Origin: Candidatus Mesolinea sp. | GTDB taxonomy: Bacteria > Chloroflexota > Anaerolineae > Anaerolineales > Anaerolineaceae | Direction: 5' to 3' | Assembly (NCBI GenBank): GCA_003445715.1 | Contig: DMCS01000094.1 | Span: forward strand, 1-16,982 | Length of the DNA stretch: 16,982 nt | In this document: piece by piece, positions 1-7,710 of the stretch | Layout: every line of letters begins with the position of its first letter | Numbering within the stretch: the stretch's first letter is position 1 | Translations under genes and position numbers: made by a program | The notes under the pieces: generated by a model | Told to the model about the DNA's origin: nothing | Database searches by the model: none | What the model saw: only the letters and a program-made list of their open reading frames with translations

Positions 1-148
1 CCGAAGCGGTAATGTGCATCGGGTTTACCAGCACCAGCCCCTCCTGGATGCCGCTTTCTTGCACAGCCTGTTCGACCTGCGGCGTGATGTTGACAAATCC
101 TCGCCGTGTAGGGAGGTGCATAAAAATTTCTTTGCGATAACTCTTCAT
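1..148 (-). CDS. yjbQ: YjbQ/UPF0047 family protein, N-terminal part (cut by window edge)
   Basis: Only the first 49 codons lie in the window; the gene continues past the left edge. The visible protein begins MKSYRKEIFMHLPTRRGFVN and runs through ITPQVEQAVQESGIQEGLV to LVNPMHITAS. This is the start of the UPF0047/YjbQ fold: an edge strand, the N-I-T-P segment, an amphipathic helix, then a strand ending at the conserved histidine before T-A-S. Members are about 130-140 residues and are often annotated as secondary thiamine-phosphate synthase; the physiological role is unsettled. The ATG at 146-148 is preceded by GGAG seven bases upstream, and a plausible promoter lies at 170-198. The gene is divergent from the membrane protein gene at 371. 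The family call is from recognition of the N-terminal pattern, and the active-site remainder is not visible. Confidence 0.8.
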   Translation of the reverse strand, partial: MKSYRKEIFMHLPTRRGFVNITPQVEQAVQESGIQEGLVLVNPMHITAS

Positions 149-169
149 TCCTTGCTCCGCCTTTCCTTG

Positions 170-198
170 GTTGTATTGATGTCAGCACAATGCATCAA
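170..198 (-). promoter_or_regulatory. Candidate sigma-70-type promoter for the yjbQ gene
   Basis: On the minus strand TTGATG (198-193) is followed after exactly 17 bases by TACAAC (175-170). Each hexamer matches the consensus at four of six positions. Transcription would start near 163, giving a short leader that contains the Shine-Dalgarno sequence. Judged by eye only. Confidence 0.4.
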
Positions 199-235
199 GT
201 TTTTTTCTTCTCATTTTACCCGAGTGAATTCCCTC

Positions 236-265
236 TTTTGGTAGTTTTTTCCAGCGTGTTACAAT
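236..265 (+). promoter_or_regulatory. Candidate promoter upstream of the UPF0104-like gene
   Basis: TTGGTA at 238-243 and TACAAT at 260-265 are separated by 16 bases. The -10 element matches five of six positions and the -35 element four of six. A transcript from here would have a leader of about 100 bases before the ATG at 371, and no clear Shine-Dalgarno motif precedes that ATG. Confidence 0.3.
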
Positions 266-370
266 CTCACCACAGAAAACATGTATGAACAGCGCCCGAA
301 AAACCTGCCCCGCAAAGCAGATAATTGGAATAAAGTATACTTAGGGACGAAGCTGGATTTATAAAGTATT

Positions 371-1468
371 ATGGCAAACTTTGAAGAACAAACGCCTCCA
401 ACCAAAAAGAAGACTTGGCGGATCGTTATCATTCTGATTGTGTTGGGGTTAGCGGTCAATCTGCTGCTCCCACAGATCTCCAATTTCACGGAGGCTTGGT
501 CAATCGTCAAGACGATGACGTGGTGGGCAGTTGGTTTAGCTGCAGTATCAGTAATCATCAGCTACCTCAGCTATGGATATTGCATCCATGCTATCGTCGC
601 AAGCCGCAAGCAGCAGCTCTCCGTGCTCAAGTCCACCCTGATCGTCATGTCGGCTACCAGCGTCGGATTGGTGGCTGGTGGCTGGGTCACATTGGCAGGC
701 TCAATCTTCAGTTCAGTGAAGCGCGAAACAGGGGATAATGGCACTGCCACGATCACTGGGCTGCTGCCCTCCATGCTGTTGAATATGTCCATTGCTCTTA
801 TCGCCGTTGTTGGGCTGGTTTATTTAGGCATCATCGGGCAGCTCACCAACGGTCAATTGATCCAGTACATTGTTTTCCTTATTTTATTAATGCTCATTAC
901 CTTTGGCTCCCTGCTTGTGATCGTTTTTCCGAAATTCACATATAAAGTGCTCAATTGGGTTCTCTGGCATTGGAATAAATGGCGTAAAAAGCCTTACGAT
1001 CCGCAAAAAACTCAAGATATGCTCAATAACCTCATTTTCTCCTGGAAGGAAATGGGGCGCGGCAACTGGAAAAAACCGTTTCTAGGCGCTTTCTGTTATA
1101 CCCTTTTTGACTTGCTGGCAATGTATCTGATTTTTATCGCTGCCGGCTATAATATCAGAATAGGCGTGTTATTTGCCAGCTATGGGCTGCCTTACTTGCT
1201 TGCCAAAATCGCTTTCATCTTTCCGGGCGGCATTGGTGTGGTGGAAGCCACCATGGCAGCTATTCAGACCAGCCTCGGTGTGCCTGCGGAAATCAGCGTT
1301 GTGGTCATCCTTGTTTACCGTTTGTTCTCCTTCTGGCTGCCCACCCTGCTTGGCTTTGCCGCGATGGGTTACCTCAACCGCAGCGCGCCCGCAGCTGCAC
1401 CAGAAAAGCCGCTCGTCGTGCAAATGAGCCCTGCCAACCCCGGTGATCCGCATGACGAAACACCCTGA
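371..1468 (+). CDS. UPF0104 / LPG-synthase transmembrane-region (flippase-like) protein
   Basis: This is a 365-residue integral membrane protein. A short lysine-rich cytoplasmic N-terminus (about 1-16) leads into roughly eight hydrophobic segments, near residues 17-35, 50-70, 85-106, 131-152, 163-187, 238-258, 263-283 and 310-336. A polar tail of about 30 residues follows. The diagnostic feature is FPGGIGVVE at 284-292, the P-G-G-x-G-x-x-E signature of the LPG-synthase/UPF0104 membrane domain, which is thought to move lipids or lipid-linked sugars across membranes. The cytosolic aminoacyl-phospholipid synthase domain of MprF is absent, so this is the stand-alone flippase-like form. The next gene starts 29 bases downstream on the same strand, so co-transcription is likely. 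The substrate cannot be inferred. The translation signal is weak, with no clear SD before the ATG. Confidence 0.8.
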   Translation: MANFEEQTPPTKKKTWRIVIILIVLGLAVNLLLPQISNFTEAWSIVKTMTWWAVGLAAVSVIISYLSYGYCIHAIVASRKQQLSVLKSTLIVMSATSVGLVAGGWVTLAGSIFSSVKRETGDNGTATITGLLPSMLLNMSIALIAVVGLVYLGIIGQLTNGQLIQYIVFLILLMLITFGSLLVIVFPKFTYKVLNWVLWHWNKWRKKPYDPQKTQDMLNNLIFSWKEMGRGNWKKPFLGAFCYTLFDLLAMYLIFIAAGYNIRIGVLFASYGLPYLLAKIAFIFPGGIGVVEATMAAIQTSLGVPAEISVVVILVYRLFSFWLPTLLGFAAMGYLNRSAPAAAPEKPLVVQMSPANPGDPHDETP

Positions 1469-1497
1469 ACAACCCGCAGACTCAAAGTGAAATTCTG

Positions 1498-2013
1498 ATG
1501 CCTTTCACACCATTGCACATGGGTCCAGGTATGGCAGTCAAAGCCATCGCGCAGGATAAGTTTAGTCTCATCATTTTCGGATGGGCACAAATCCTGGTTG
1601 ATTTGCAGCCGCTGGTGGTCGTCCTCACCCAAGAAGGGCAAATTCACGGGTTAACGCACACCTTCGTGGGCGGTGCGGTTCTTGGAGTAGCCGCGGCTGC
1701 TTCGGGCAAGCCCATGGCAGAAGCGCTGCTAAATCTTTTCCGCAAAAAAGAAAAACCGCGCATACAAATCAGTTGGAAAATTGCTTGGTGGAGCGGTTTG
1801 GTCGGCGGGCTAAGCCACGTGCTCCTGGACGCGTTGATCTACCCCGATATGAGCCCATTTTGGCCTTTCGTGAAGGGCAACAGCATGAATGTTTTTACCA
1901 GCCGAGGTATAACTGCTTTTTGTATTTACAGCGGCTTAGCTGGCTTGTTGGTCTACTTTGTTTGGCGCGCTGTAGAAAGGCTCAGCCGTCAAAACTCCAT
2001 TAATCCCAGTTAG
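1498..2013 (+). CDS. Small membrane protein with spaced His/Asp residues (DUF4184/DUF457-like)
   Basis: The product is 171 residues and starts MPFTPLH. It has hydrophobic stretches near 22-45, 54-70, 94-115 and 140-160, and a charged loop RKKEKPR at 82-88. Histidines and aspartates are set at membrane boundaries: H7, D35, H50, H54, H107, D111 and D117, the last group in SHVLLDALIYPDMSPFWPF. This layout, with an N-terminal MPFTPxH and a late SHxxxD...P segment, recalls the DUF4184 and DUF457/YdjM groups of predicted membrane-bound metal-dependent hydrolases. I recognise the pattern rather than a specific family. No activity is known for close relatives. It follows the UPF0104 gene after 29 bases and probably shares its transcript. 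A convergent gene ends at 2079, and no clear terminator is visible between them. Confidence 0.65.
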   Translation: MPFTPLHMGPGMAVKAIAQDKFSLIIFGWAQILVDLQPLVVVLTQEGQIHGLTHTFVGGAVLGVAAAASGKPMAEALLNLFRKKEKPRIQISWKIAWWSGLVGGLSHVLLDALIYPDMSPFWPFVKGNSMNVFTSRGITAFCIYSGLAGLLVYFVWRAVERLSRQNSINPS

Positions 2014-2078
2014 GTCAAAGCACGCATCTGACGGACAAATACGTTCCAGGTTTAAGCGCGGGCTTGAAAACAACGCCC

Positions 2079-2600
2079 TTACATCTCCCAGAAGCCGCCC
2101 CAGGGAACGCGGAAGCTGCCAATGACCAGGATGGCACCTAGCAGCAGGAAGAAAATAACTGCCGCAGCCCTACCGGCTTTGGAGAGTTGCGTCGCGCTCA
2201 GATCGCGTTCGATTAGTAGTGTTCCGAAGCCGACGAGCAGCAAGGCCGCATTGGCGTAGATCACTTCCAGCCCCAAAGTGGGCATCCCAGCCCCGCGGAT
2301 GGCTGACACAATATACCAAAGGAAAGTGGCTAAACTGACAATCAACACACCCAGCAGGCGCGAATCCAGAAATTGCAGTCGATATTCAGGCTCAACACGG
2401 CGGATGAAATATTCCCCAAGGCTCACAAACGTGTAAGCAAAGTAAGACATCTTGATGTGCTGTGCCACGGCTTCACTGGTGCCGGAAAACACAGCTAAAA
2501 ACGGCGAAGTAAAGAAATCATAGGCGAAATGCAAGGCAATGAAAGCCAGCCAAAAGCCTAATAACTTCATTAATAAAGGTTTGAGCGAATGATCAACCAT
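2079..2600 (-). CDS. DUF6512-like four-to-five-helix membrane protein
   Basis: This 173-residue protein has hydrophobic segments near 10-30, 50-65, 82-102, 112-128 and 143-163. The N-terminal third carries H24-F-x-Y, then E43-x-x-x-x-H48-x-K50. That resembles the LHFxY ... NExxWEHxK pattern of DUF6512 membrane proteins, which have no assigned function. The start is supported by GGGAG ending six bases before the ATG at 2600. The gene is convergent with the DUF4184-like gene and divergent from uvrA, so it probably forms its own short transcription unit. Family assignment is tentative; reality of the gene is well supported by its uninterrupted membrane-protein character and ribosome-binding site. 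Confidence 0.6.
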   Translation of the reverse strand: MVDHSLKPLLMKLLGFWLAFIALHFAYDFFTSPFLAVFSGTSEAVAQHIKMSYFAYTFVSLGEYFIRRVEPEYRLQFLDSRLLGVLIVSLATFLWYIVSAIRGAGMPTLGLEVIYANAALLLVGFGTLLIERDLSATQLSKAGRAAAVIFFLLLGAILVIGSFRVPWGGFWEM

Positions 2601-2680
2601 GGATATCTCCCAAGATCAAAGGTGTTTCAATTTTACCCAATTTCAGCACAACTTTAACAGAATCTTGCGCGTCATCATAA

Positions 2681-2748
2681 CCTGCCTCGTCTGTACTTGC
2701 ACGGTACCCTACGGGCAGGCTGCGCACTCAGGAGACCGGCGAGAACAA
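2681..2748. repeat. Structured intergenic repeat, copy A (shares an 18-mer with 7804-7821)
   Basis: CCTGCC (2681-2686) and GGCAGG (2714-2719) pair, the stem continues with CGT (2688-2690) and ACG (2711-2713), and an inner GTAC/GTAC pair sits inside (2693-2696, 2703-2706). Downstream, GGAGACCGGCGAGAACAA at 2731-2748 is identical to 7804-7821. Both copies also share CCTACGG followed by a nearby CA (2708-2714 and 7777-7783) at a similar distance upstream. In this copy the terminal hairpin seen at 7793-7816 has decayed. The 257 bases between the divergent genes hold nothing else I can support except the uvrA promoter region. Confidence 0.6.
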
Positions 2749-2800
2749 AAAGGCATCCATTTTGTCCAGGTTAACCGTCCTTTCGCGGACTATTTGGCTT

Positions 2801-2806
2801 TATAAT
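2801..2806 (+). promoter_or_regulatory. Candidate -10 box upstream of uvrA
   Basis: A perfect TATAAT lies 51 bases before the uvrA start, inside an AT-rich stretch (2791-2857). No convincing -35 hexamer is found at 16-18 bases upstream, so the element is only suggestive. I see no SOS-type operator that I could defend here. Confidence 0.3.
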
Positions 2807-2857
2807 AATTAGTTGCACTAGTTAAATAGAACAAATATACCAATTTAGAAGGTTTTT

Positions 2858-5764
2858 ATGGCTCAAGAAAACTTGCGTGTGATTGGTGCGCGTGAACACA
2901 ATCTCAAAAACATCACGGTCGAGATCCCGCGCGATAAACTCGTCGTGCTCACTGGACTTTCCGGCTCTGGCAAGTCCTCCTTAGCCTTCGATACTATCTT
3001 TGCCGAGGGTCAGCGCCGCTATGTGGAGTCGCTCTCCTCTTATGCCCGCCAGTTCCTCGGGCAGATGAACAAGCCCGATGTGGATGCCATCGAAGGGCTC
3101 TCGCCGGCGGTTTCCATCGACCAGAAGGGCACCACACATAACCCACGCTCAACCGTGGGCACGGTCACTGAGATTTATGACTACTTGCGTTTGCTCTTTG
3201 CCCGTGTGGGCATCCCGCACTGCCCTATCTGCGGCAGGTTGGTGCAAAAGCAATCCGCCGAAGAAATCGTCAATGCTATCCTCGGGCTGCCTGAAGGCAG
3301 CCGCCTGCTAATCCTCTCGCCAGTGGTGCGCGAGCGCAAAGGCACCTATCAAGCTGTCCTTGATGACATCAGCAAGTCCGGTTTTGCACGCGCGCGCGTG
3401 GATGGTAACGTATATAGCTTAGATGAAGAAATCAAGCTTGACAGATACAAAAAGCATACTATTGAGGCGGTCGTGGACCGTGTGGTCATCTCCCACCCCG
3501 AATACGAAGCAGATGAGAAAGCCCAACGCTCACGCCTAACCGACTCCGTCGAGACGGCGCTGCGCTATGGGGATGGATACGTGACGGTGCAAAACTTGAG
3601 CAGCGAACCACCCGAAGATATCCAATTTTCGGAGAACTTAGCCTGCCCGGAGCACGGCTCAATCCTGATAGAAATTGAGCCGCGCACATTTTCCTTCAAC
3701 ACACCGCACGGCGCCTGCCCTACCTGCCAAGGCTTGGGCACTATGCAGGAAATTGACCCGGATTTGCTTATCCCCGATAAGAGCGTCTCCCTAAGGGATG
3801 GTGCCATCGCTGCATTGGAATGGTCCGGCCCGCGCGAGGATGGTGGCTACTACTGGCAAATGCTCGAATCTCTGGCTAAAAGTGCCCATATCGACCTGGA
3901 CGAGCCCGTCAGCAAGCTGACCAAAGCTCAGTTGAACCTCGTGCTTTATGGCACCAAAGGCAAAGAGATCCCCGTGGAATATACGCGGCATAACGGCCAC
4001 GAGTCAGTCTTCTACACGCCCTTCGAAGGGGTAATCAACAACCTGCAGCGCCGCTACCGCGAGACCCACTCCGAATACATCCGCATGCGCATCGCCGAGT
4101 TTATGGGCGAAAAGCCCTGCCCAGAGTGCGGCGGTAAGCGCCTGCGTAAGGAAGCTTTAGCCGTCACCGTGGATGGCTTCAATATCATCGACGTGACCGA
4201 GTGGCCAGTCAATAAGACCCTCGCTTGGATCGACCATTTAGCCTCTCCCACCGATTCGCCGCTCACCACGCGCGAGAAAGCCATCGCCGAGCGCATCTTC
4301 AAGGAGATTTCCTCACGCTTAGGCTTCTTGGTGGACGTGGGGCTAGATTATCTCACTTTGCAGCGCTCCGCCAGCACGCTTTCCGGCGGCGAGGCGCAGC
4401 GCATCCGCTTAGCCACGCAAGTCGGCTCGCGCCTGATGGGCGTGCTCTACGTGTTGGATGAGCCTTCCATCGGCTTGCACCCGCGCGATACCCGCCGCCT
4501 GCTCAATACGCTGGAGGGCTTGCGCGACCTGGGCAACACCGTCCTCGTCGTGGAACATGATGACGAAACTATCCGCAGCGCTGACTGGGTGGTAGACCTG
4601 GGCCCAGGCGCCGGCGAGCACGGCGGCCAGGTGATTGCCCAGGGCACACCCGAGCAAATCCAGCATGTGCCCGAGAGCCTGACCGGTGCATACCTCTCCG
4701 GGCGGCTCGTCGTCCCCGTCCCCGAGCAGCGCCGCCTGGGTAACGGCAAATACCTGCGCATCATCGGCGCGGCTGCCAACAACCTCAAGAAGCTCACGGT
4801 AGATATCCCCTTGGGCAAGTTTGTGTGCATCACAGGCGTCTCCGGCTCCGGCAAGTCCACCTTGCTCGTGGACGTGCTTTATAAGGCACTCGCCCGCCAG
4901 CTGATGGGCGCGCATACCCAAGCCGGTCCTTACCAGCGCATCGAGGGCACCGAAAACTTGGATAAGATCATCAACATCGATCAATCCCCGATCGGGCGCA
5001 CCCCGCGCTCGAACCCCGCCACCTACACGGGCGCCTTCGATGACATCCGCGACCTGTTTGCCAGCATGCCAGAAGCCAAAATGCGCGGTTACACCAAAGG
5101 GCGCTTTTCCTTCAATGTGAAGGGCGGGCGCTGCGAAGCTTGCGCCGGCCAGGGCGAGCTGCGCATCGAGATGCAGTTCCTGCCGGATGTCTACGTCCCC
5201 TGCGAGGTGTGCCACGGCAAGCGCTACAACCACGAGACCCTGCAAGTGCGCTTCAAAGACCTCAGCATTGCGGACGTGCTCGACCTGACGGTGGACCAAG
5301 CCCTGGAGCTTTTCTCCGCCTTCCCGCGCATTACCCGCCGGCTGGAGACGCTTCAAGCGGTGGGCTTGGGCTATATCCGCTTAGGTCAATCGGCGCCCAC
5401 GCTCTCCGGCGGCGAAGCCCAGCGCGTCAAGCTCGCCAAGGAGCTCTCGCGGCGCGCCACGGGCAGCACACTGTATGTGTTGGACGAGCCTTCCGTGGGC
5501 TTGCATGCCGCCGATGTGCACCGCCTGATCGAGGTGCTGCAGTCGCTGGTGGACGCCGGTAACACGGTGGTGGTCATCGAGCACAACCTGGATATCATCA
5601 AGGTGGCGGATTGGATTATCGACCTGGGCCCTGAGGGGGGCGAGCGCGGCGGCGAACTAGTGGCGGAGGGCACCCCCGAGCAGCTATGCGGCAGCCCGGC
5701 TTCATATACGGGTCAATACCTGCAGAAGTACGTCCGCCAGGTGCACCAACGCGAGTGCGTGTAA
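2858..5764 (+). CDS. uvrA: UvrABC excinuclease subunit A
   Basis: This is the damage-recognition ATPase of nucleotide excision repair; a UvrA dimer loads UvrB at lesions. The 968-residue protein has both ABC modules. The first has Walker A GLSGSGKS at 33-40 and signature LSGGEAQR at 508-515. The second has GVSGSGKS at 660-667 and LSGGEAQR at 849-856, with Walker B-type LYVLDEPS in each. The C-terminal zinc module is CEAC (759-762) and CEVC (782-785). The first zinc module reads C263-P-E-H266 ... C287-P-T-C290, so one ligand is histidine instead of the usual cysteine. Length is close to the usual 940-970. The ATG is preceded by GAAGG with five-base spacing, and a terminator follows 12 bases after the stop. 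It appears monocistronic; uvrB and uvrC are not in the window. Codon use is GC-rich, in sharp contrast to the next gene. Confidence 0.99.
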   Translation: MAQENLRVIGAREHNLKNITVEIPRDKLVVLTGLSGSGKSSLAFDTIFAEGQRRYVESLSSYARQFLGQMNKPDVDAIEGLSPAVSIDQKGTTHNPRSTVGTVTEIYDYLRLLFARVGIPHCPICGRLVQKQSAEEIVNAILGLPEGSRLLILSPVVRERKGTYQAVLDDISKSGFARARVDGNVYSLDEEIKLDRYKKHTIEAVVDRVVISHPEYEADEKAQRSRLTDSVETALRYGDGYVTVQNLSSEPPEDIQFSENLACPEHGSILIEIEPRTFSFNTPHGACPTCQGLGTMQEIDPDLLIPDKSVSLRDGAIAALEWSGPREDGGYYWQMLESLAKSAHIDLDEPVSKLTKAQLNLVLYGTKGKEIPVEYTRHNGHESVFYTPFEGVINNLQRRYRETHSEYIRMRIAEFMGEKPCPECGGKRLRKEALAVTVDGFNIIDVTEWPVNKTLAWIDHLASPTDSPLTTREKAIAERIFKEISSRLGFLVDVGLDYLTLQRSASTLSGGEAQRIRLATQVGSRLMGVLYVLDEPSIGLHPRDTRRLLNTLEGLRDLGNTVLVVEHDDETIRSADWVVDLGPGAGEHGGQVIAQGTPEQIQHVPESLTGAYLSGRLVVPVPEQRRLGNGKYLRIIGAAANNLKKLTVDIPLGKFVCITGVSGSGKSTLLVDVLYKALARQLMGAHTQAGPYQRIEGTENLDKIINIDQSPIGRTPRSNPATYTGAFDDIRDLFASMPEAKMRGYTKGRFSFNVKGGRCEACAGQGELRIEMQFLPDVYVPCEVCHGKRYNHETLQVRFKDLSIADVLDLTVDQALELFSAFPRITRRLETLQAVGLGYIRLGQSAPTLSGGEAQRVKLAKELSRRATGSTLYVLDEPSVGLHAADVHRLIEVLQSLVDAGNTVVVIEHNLDIIKVADWIIDLGPEGGERGGELVAEGTPEQLCGSPASYTGQYLQKYVRQVHQRECV

Positions 5765-5775
5765 GAGGACAATAG

Positions 5776-5809
5776 AAGCCCGGGGTTTGGTTTCCGGGCT
5801 TTCTGTTTA
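5776..5809 (+). terminator. Rho-independent terminator of uvrA
   Basis: AAGCCCGG (5776-5783) pairs perfectly with CCGGGCTT (5794-5801) around a ten-base loop and is followed by a T-rich tail. It starts 12 bases after the uvrA stop codon. Confidence 0.85.
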
Positions 5810-5850
5810 TAAAGTAAAATAAACTGTAACACGCTTGGGAGGAGCTTTTT

Positions 5851-5913
5851 ATGACCGTCAAGGATTACCACGAGCAGCAATTTTTCGACGCTCTCAATGA
5901 AATATTGTTTTGA
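5851..5913 (+). pseudogene. 20-codon orphan start, likely stump of an adenine-specific DNA methyltransferase gene
   Basis: A very strong Shine-Dalgarno sequence, GGGAGGAG at 5837-5844, sits six bases before an ATG that opens only 20 codons. The peptide begins MTVKDYHEQQFFDALNE and ends after three more residues. From memory this resembles the first residues of large site-specific adenine DNA methyltransferases, whose N-termini read like YHxxFFxxLNxIFIGA. The reading frame departs from that pattern right after N-E-I, and the sequence turns strongly AT-rich at the same point. The simplest reading is a methyltransferase gene whose body was replaced by the DUF262 gene's DNA. Alternatives are a short leader peptide or chance. 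The peptide is too short for certainty. Confidence 0.45.
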
Positions 5914-5930
5914 TTAATAGAAAGGAGTAA

Positions 5931-7682
5931 ATGATGTCCAACGAATTAATACACGATGCAAACGATGAACGATTAGAGGATGTCCTTTTTTCTAATAATA
6001 GAAAATATAGGGTACCAAGATATCAAAGGGAATATACGTGGAAACTGGAAGATGCTAGTGAATTTTGGGATGATCTAGTTTCAAGTGATGGCCCTTATTT
6101 TTTGGGATCGTTTATCTTTAATGTTGAAGAAGAAGCCACATCTGGATACCGTGACATTATAGATGGGCAGCAACGGCTTATTACTATAACCATTTTGTGC
6201 GCAGTTTTAAGAGATCACGCTAAAGCATTAAGCGACACCGATAAAGCTAAATTAATTCAGAGGCATGACATAGCTATAGAAGATAAAAATGGCAAGCAAG
6301 ATTATAGAATCATCCCATCAGACTCTTTATTGGATTATTTTAAAAAGAATATTCAGTCCGAACAAGGTGATATTTTATCTTCAGTCCCTAAGAAAACGGA
6401 GGAAAGAAGAATTTATGATGTTTATAAATTTTTCTATGAAAGAGTAAATGATCTTCTTTTGGATTGCCTTTCTATAGATTCTAAAATTAATAAATTAATA
6501 GAAATTCGTAATAAGCTATATGATTTAATGATAATAAATATTGAAATTTCACATGAAGAAGCAGCTTATGAAATTTTTGAAACTACAAATGCTACAGGTG
6601 TTGATCTTTCTGTTGGAGATCTGCTTAAAAATTTAATTTTTAAGAATATTCCAGAGAAGGATAATAAAGATATTGCTAAGGAAATTTGGGAACAAATAAC
6701 CTCTAATATAGAGAGCACTGGATCTGTATTAAAACAATTTATTCGATATTTTTGGATATCAAGATATAAATTTGTTACAGATAAAAAAGTATATAAAGAG
6801 ATTAAGAAAAATATTACAGATTGGCAAGGTTTATTACATGATCTTTGGTCTGATTCAATTCTGTACAATAAGATGATAGTGGGTGAATTGAATGACTTTA
6901 CCGAATATAAACGCTCAGATAGAATATATGATTCCCTATTTGCATTCAGAATAATGGGGGTTTCTCAAATTTATATTCTTTTATTATCAATTTTCAGAAA
7001 TTATAAGAAATTAAAAACTGACCCAACCAATCTAATTGAATTTCTTGAAAATTTTACTTTTCAATATTCTGTCGTTTGTAAACAACCAGCTAATTATCTT
7101 GAAAAAAAATACGCTAATTATGCATTAGAAATTGAAAAGGCAGTAACAAAATTCTCAGAAAAAGAAATCTCTGCAGAGATTCAAAGATTATTTTCAAACT
7201 TAAAGAAAGATTTATTGTCTCATTTACCTAATTATGTGTTTTTTGAGGATAGGTTCATGGAAATTTCCTATAGGAATTCCGAGCCCATGAGGATGTTGAT
7301 CAAATATATATTCAGTAAGTTTGAGAAATTTTATGCTGGACCAGATAGAGAGTTAAGGATAGATTATCCAAGCATAAATATTGAACATCTTTTACCTCAA
7401 CATCCTTCATCAGAATGGGGACTAGATGAAAACGAAATAAAAGAATATGTTAACCTTTTAGGCAATCTCATAATTATTTCTAAACATATAAATGGACGGG
7501 TACAAAATAAATTAATTAATGAAAAATTATCTGAATATAGAAAATCTCAGTTAGAAATTACAAAACAACTCGTTAAAAAATTTGAAGAAGAAGGAACTGA
7601 ATGGAACAAAGAGAAAATATTGCAAAGACAAAAAAAATTAGCTGAAATAGCGTATAAAAGTATTTGGAAATGTCAAATTTAA
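5931..7682 (+). CDS. DUF262/DUF1524 (GmrSD-type) restriction-like protein
   Basis: The 583-residue product has the two halves of GmrSD-type proteins. The DUF262 part at the N-terminus has VPRYQREYTW at 28-37 and the DGQQR motif at 78-82, linked to nucleotide binding and hydrolysis in this group. The DUF1524 part near the C-terminus has IEHLLPQ at 484-490, with H486 as the likely His-Me nuclease histidine, followed by LGNL at 510-513 and N521. In studied relatives the pair forms a type IV restriction enzyme that attacks modified, for example glucosylated, phage DNA; some relatives act with phosphorothioate or BREX systems. ATG ATG at 5931/5934 follows AAAGGAG at a normal distance; either could be used. 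The gene is far more AT-rich than its surroundings, which indicates recent horizontal transfer. It is convergent with the Mrr-like gene. The target modification cannot be read from sequence. Confidence 0.9.
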   Translation: MMSNELIHDANDERLEDVLFSNNRKYRVPRYQREYTWKLEDASEFWDDLVSSDGPYFLGSFIFNVEEEATSGYRDIIDGQQRLITITILCAVLRDHAKALSDTDKAKLIQRHDIAIEDKNGKQDYRIIPSDSLLDYFKKNIQSEQGDILSSVPKKTEERRIYDVYKFFYERVNDLLLDCLSIDSKINKLIEIRNKLYDLMIINIEISHEEAAYEIFETTNATGVDLSVGDLLKNLIFKNIPEKDNKDIAKEIWEQITSNIESTGSVLKQFIRYFWISRYKFVTDKKVYKEIKKNITDWQGLLHDLWSDSILYNKMIVGELNDFTEYKRSDRIYDSLFAFRIMGVSQIYILLLSIFRNYKKLKTDPTNLIEFLENFTFQYSVVCKQPANYLEKKYANYALEIEKAVTKFSEKEISAEIQRLFSNLKKDLLSHLPNYVFFEDRFMEISYRNSEPMRMLIKYIFSKFEKFYAGPDRELRIDYPSINIEHLLPQHPSSEWGLDENEIKEYVNLLGNLIIISKHINGRVQNKLINEKLSEYRKSQLEITKQLVKKFEEEGTEWNKEKILQRQKKLAEIAYKSIWKCQI

Positions 7683-7710
7683 GAAGATCAACTATAACCT
7701 CTCTCTGCTC

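Noticed and set aside
2014..2078. Terminator between the convergent membrane protein genes
   Set aside because: Only four-base GGGC/GCCC pairing without a T-run could be found, which is not convincing.
4409..5356. A 315-codon open frame on the minus strand inside uvrA
   Set aside because: It lies wholly antisense to the well-supported uvrA gene. It reflects the GC-rich codon bias, which removes stops from the opposite frame, and its translation matches no family I know.
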